From Microplitis mediator (taxonomy: Eukaryota; Arthropoda; Insecta; Hymenoptera; Braconidae): a stretch of 64,000 nucleotides of DNA. This document shows, in pieces, positions 62,823 through 64,000 of this stretch; the first letter of the stretch is position 1, and each line of letters opens with the position of its first letter. The notes beneath the pieces were generated by a model that was given only the letters and a program-made list of their open reading frames with translations, searched no databases and was not told where the DNA came from. The stretch is from positions 6,944,001 through 7,008,000 of the forward strand of contig NC_079978.1 in assembly GCF_029852145.1 (NCBI RefSeq), given 5' to 3'. Made by a program: the position numbers and the translations under genes.

Positions 62823-64000
62823 TGTAACCGTAATTACAATTACACCCGCTCTTCATACATCACTATCTTTCTATTAAATATTTAACATTTTTTTACACAA
62901 AGCTTACACACATATACATATACACATACATATACATATATGTTATAATGACCCGTATTATTTTTGTTACAACAATTTTTAATGAACTCACAATTCTTCA
63001 CTCGAAATACATTTCATTAATAAATAAATAAATATAAACATACACAGTCGATGTTGTCATACATATTATTAATTAAAATATATATTAATATATTAATAAT
63101 ATATGATCTTTAAATTGTTTTTATACTAAAGCTGAATAATATTAAATACGAACACGATTTTTACAGACATTAACTGATTCACACATATGGCGCCGTATTG
63201 ATAAAGATAAATATATCGGTGTCGATAATTGTCGTCAATCTATCGATTATTATTATTATTATAATTATATGTTATTAATAACGCGGATGATAATAGTACA
63301 TTATAGATAAATAAAACAATAAGATCGTAATGAATCGAATAACTGCGCGCAAGAGTTTATAATTTAATGCAATGCTGTAATGTATAGTTTTAAACTCACG
63401 TGAATATTTTTTTCCACAGACAACCCATCGTCCCTGAAAACTACGTACGGTATATTGCGTCGCACAGAGAAAGAGAAAATGGAGTTTTTAAGAAATTTAA
63501 AGAGAAAGAAAAAATACGGAAAAGAAGACAGAGAATTAGTTGCACACACGCGGATATAATATCAATATATGTGTGATCTTTCCTATTTAGACGTATTTTC
63601 ACTTTTATTTGATCCATACACCCGTAATGTAAACATCTTTGATCACCTTGTTCCATATATTTCAGCACTGGGTTCAATATACTTGAGCACACACGCTGTC
63701 ATCATAATTTATAATTTATCTTTCATTTTTTTATTTATTGTTTAGGTTTTTTAACAACAAATTCGGCTAAATTTGGCAGTTACGCTCGACTTAGGACACG
63801 GATAAAAAAAACTGGCTGTGTGGGATGCGAAGAATGCACGATCCTATTAATATTGTAGGGTGAATTTTATATACATTCGACTTTAAATAGATTCTCAATC
63901 GTTTTTTATTTTTTTATTTTAAAGAAAAAATTTTTAAGACACGAGTCCAAGTCTAGCTTGTAAGAATAAAAATCAATTTTTATCGTTTCCTGAAGGACAA

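Larger units (their letters stand above)
61084..64000. other. 5' region of the B56 gene
   Basis: Contains the candidate 5' exons at 62092 and 62763, MITE copies at 61487, 61687 and 61988, and a hexamer repeat at 62600. A possible untranslated minus-strand exon ends at 63400 with the donor CAC|GTGAGT. No other gene was recognised. Confidence 0.45.

Overview
This is an AT-rich (mostly A/T homopolymers and TA, AC and AAT microsatellites), intron-containing insect nuclear genome window. The one firmly recognisable gene is a PP2A B56 regulatory subunit of the gamma/delta class. The density of short terminal-inverted-repeat elements and the overall composition would fit a hymenopteran, possibly a parasitoid wasp. 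That taxonomic guess rests on general impression and is not proven here. No operons, CRISPR arrays, tRNAs, rRNAs or viral genes were seen.

Layout. From 1 to about 55 kb I find no confident protein gene. It reads as intergenic or long-intron sequence packed with non-autonomous mobile elements. Four kinds stand out. (1) TA-flanked elements that begin CACGG/CACAG or CACTG and whose interiors are built from repeated palindromic copies of their own subterminal sequence (10996, 15752, 16230, 18836, 19805, 24217, 31470, 32019, 34191, 41661, 46612, 47880), plus related-looking designs ending CCCGAGTC (24768, 36444) or AGGGAGGGT (26737). (2) A family of about 200-bp MITEs with ends ATGA...TCAT and exact 9-bp target duplications, Mutator-like in that respect (7130, 50904, 51860, 56006, 60399, 61687 and partial copies). 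(3) An 0.8-0.9 kb family bounded by an AGCGGGAAGTT end and a GACCCTGCGGG end (32766, 33574, 35366, 43551 inverted). (4) Foldback elements at 1564 and 21052. Several are nested, and the order of insertion can be read directly at 32019-35972, 51860-52520, 46612-47133, 26737-27528 and 43300-44580.

From 55.1 to about 63 kb the minus strand carries the PP2A B56 gene (orthologue of Drosophila well-rounded and of vertebrate PPP2R5C/PPP2R5D). Six exons shared by all forms give a 506-codon body. At least two, perhaps three, alternative 5' exons join the same acceptor in the same phase, which predicts several protein isoforms with different N termini (about 525, 563 and about 585 residues). The product is the targeting subunit of the PP2A heterotrimer. 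It keeps the acidic loop, the LxxIxE-binding helix pair and the RRKS phosphorylation site near the C terminus.

Weaker candidates are a coding-looking 3'-terminal exon on the plus strand at 18067-18227, a TATA box plus splice donor at 41.2 kb (plus strand), and a plus-strand spliced transcript candidate inside the B56 gene at 59.6 kb. All coordinates and reading phases were worked out by eye.
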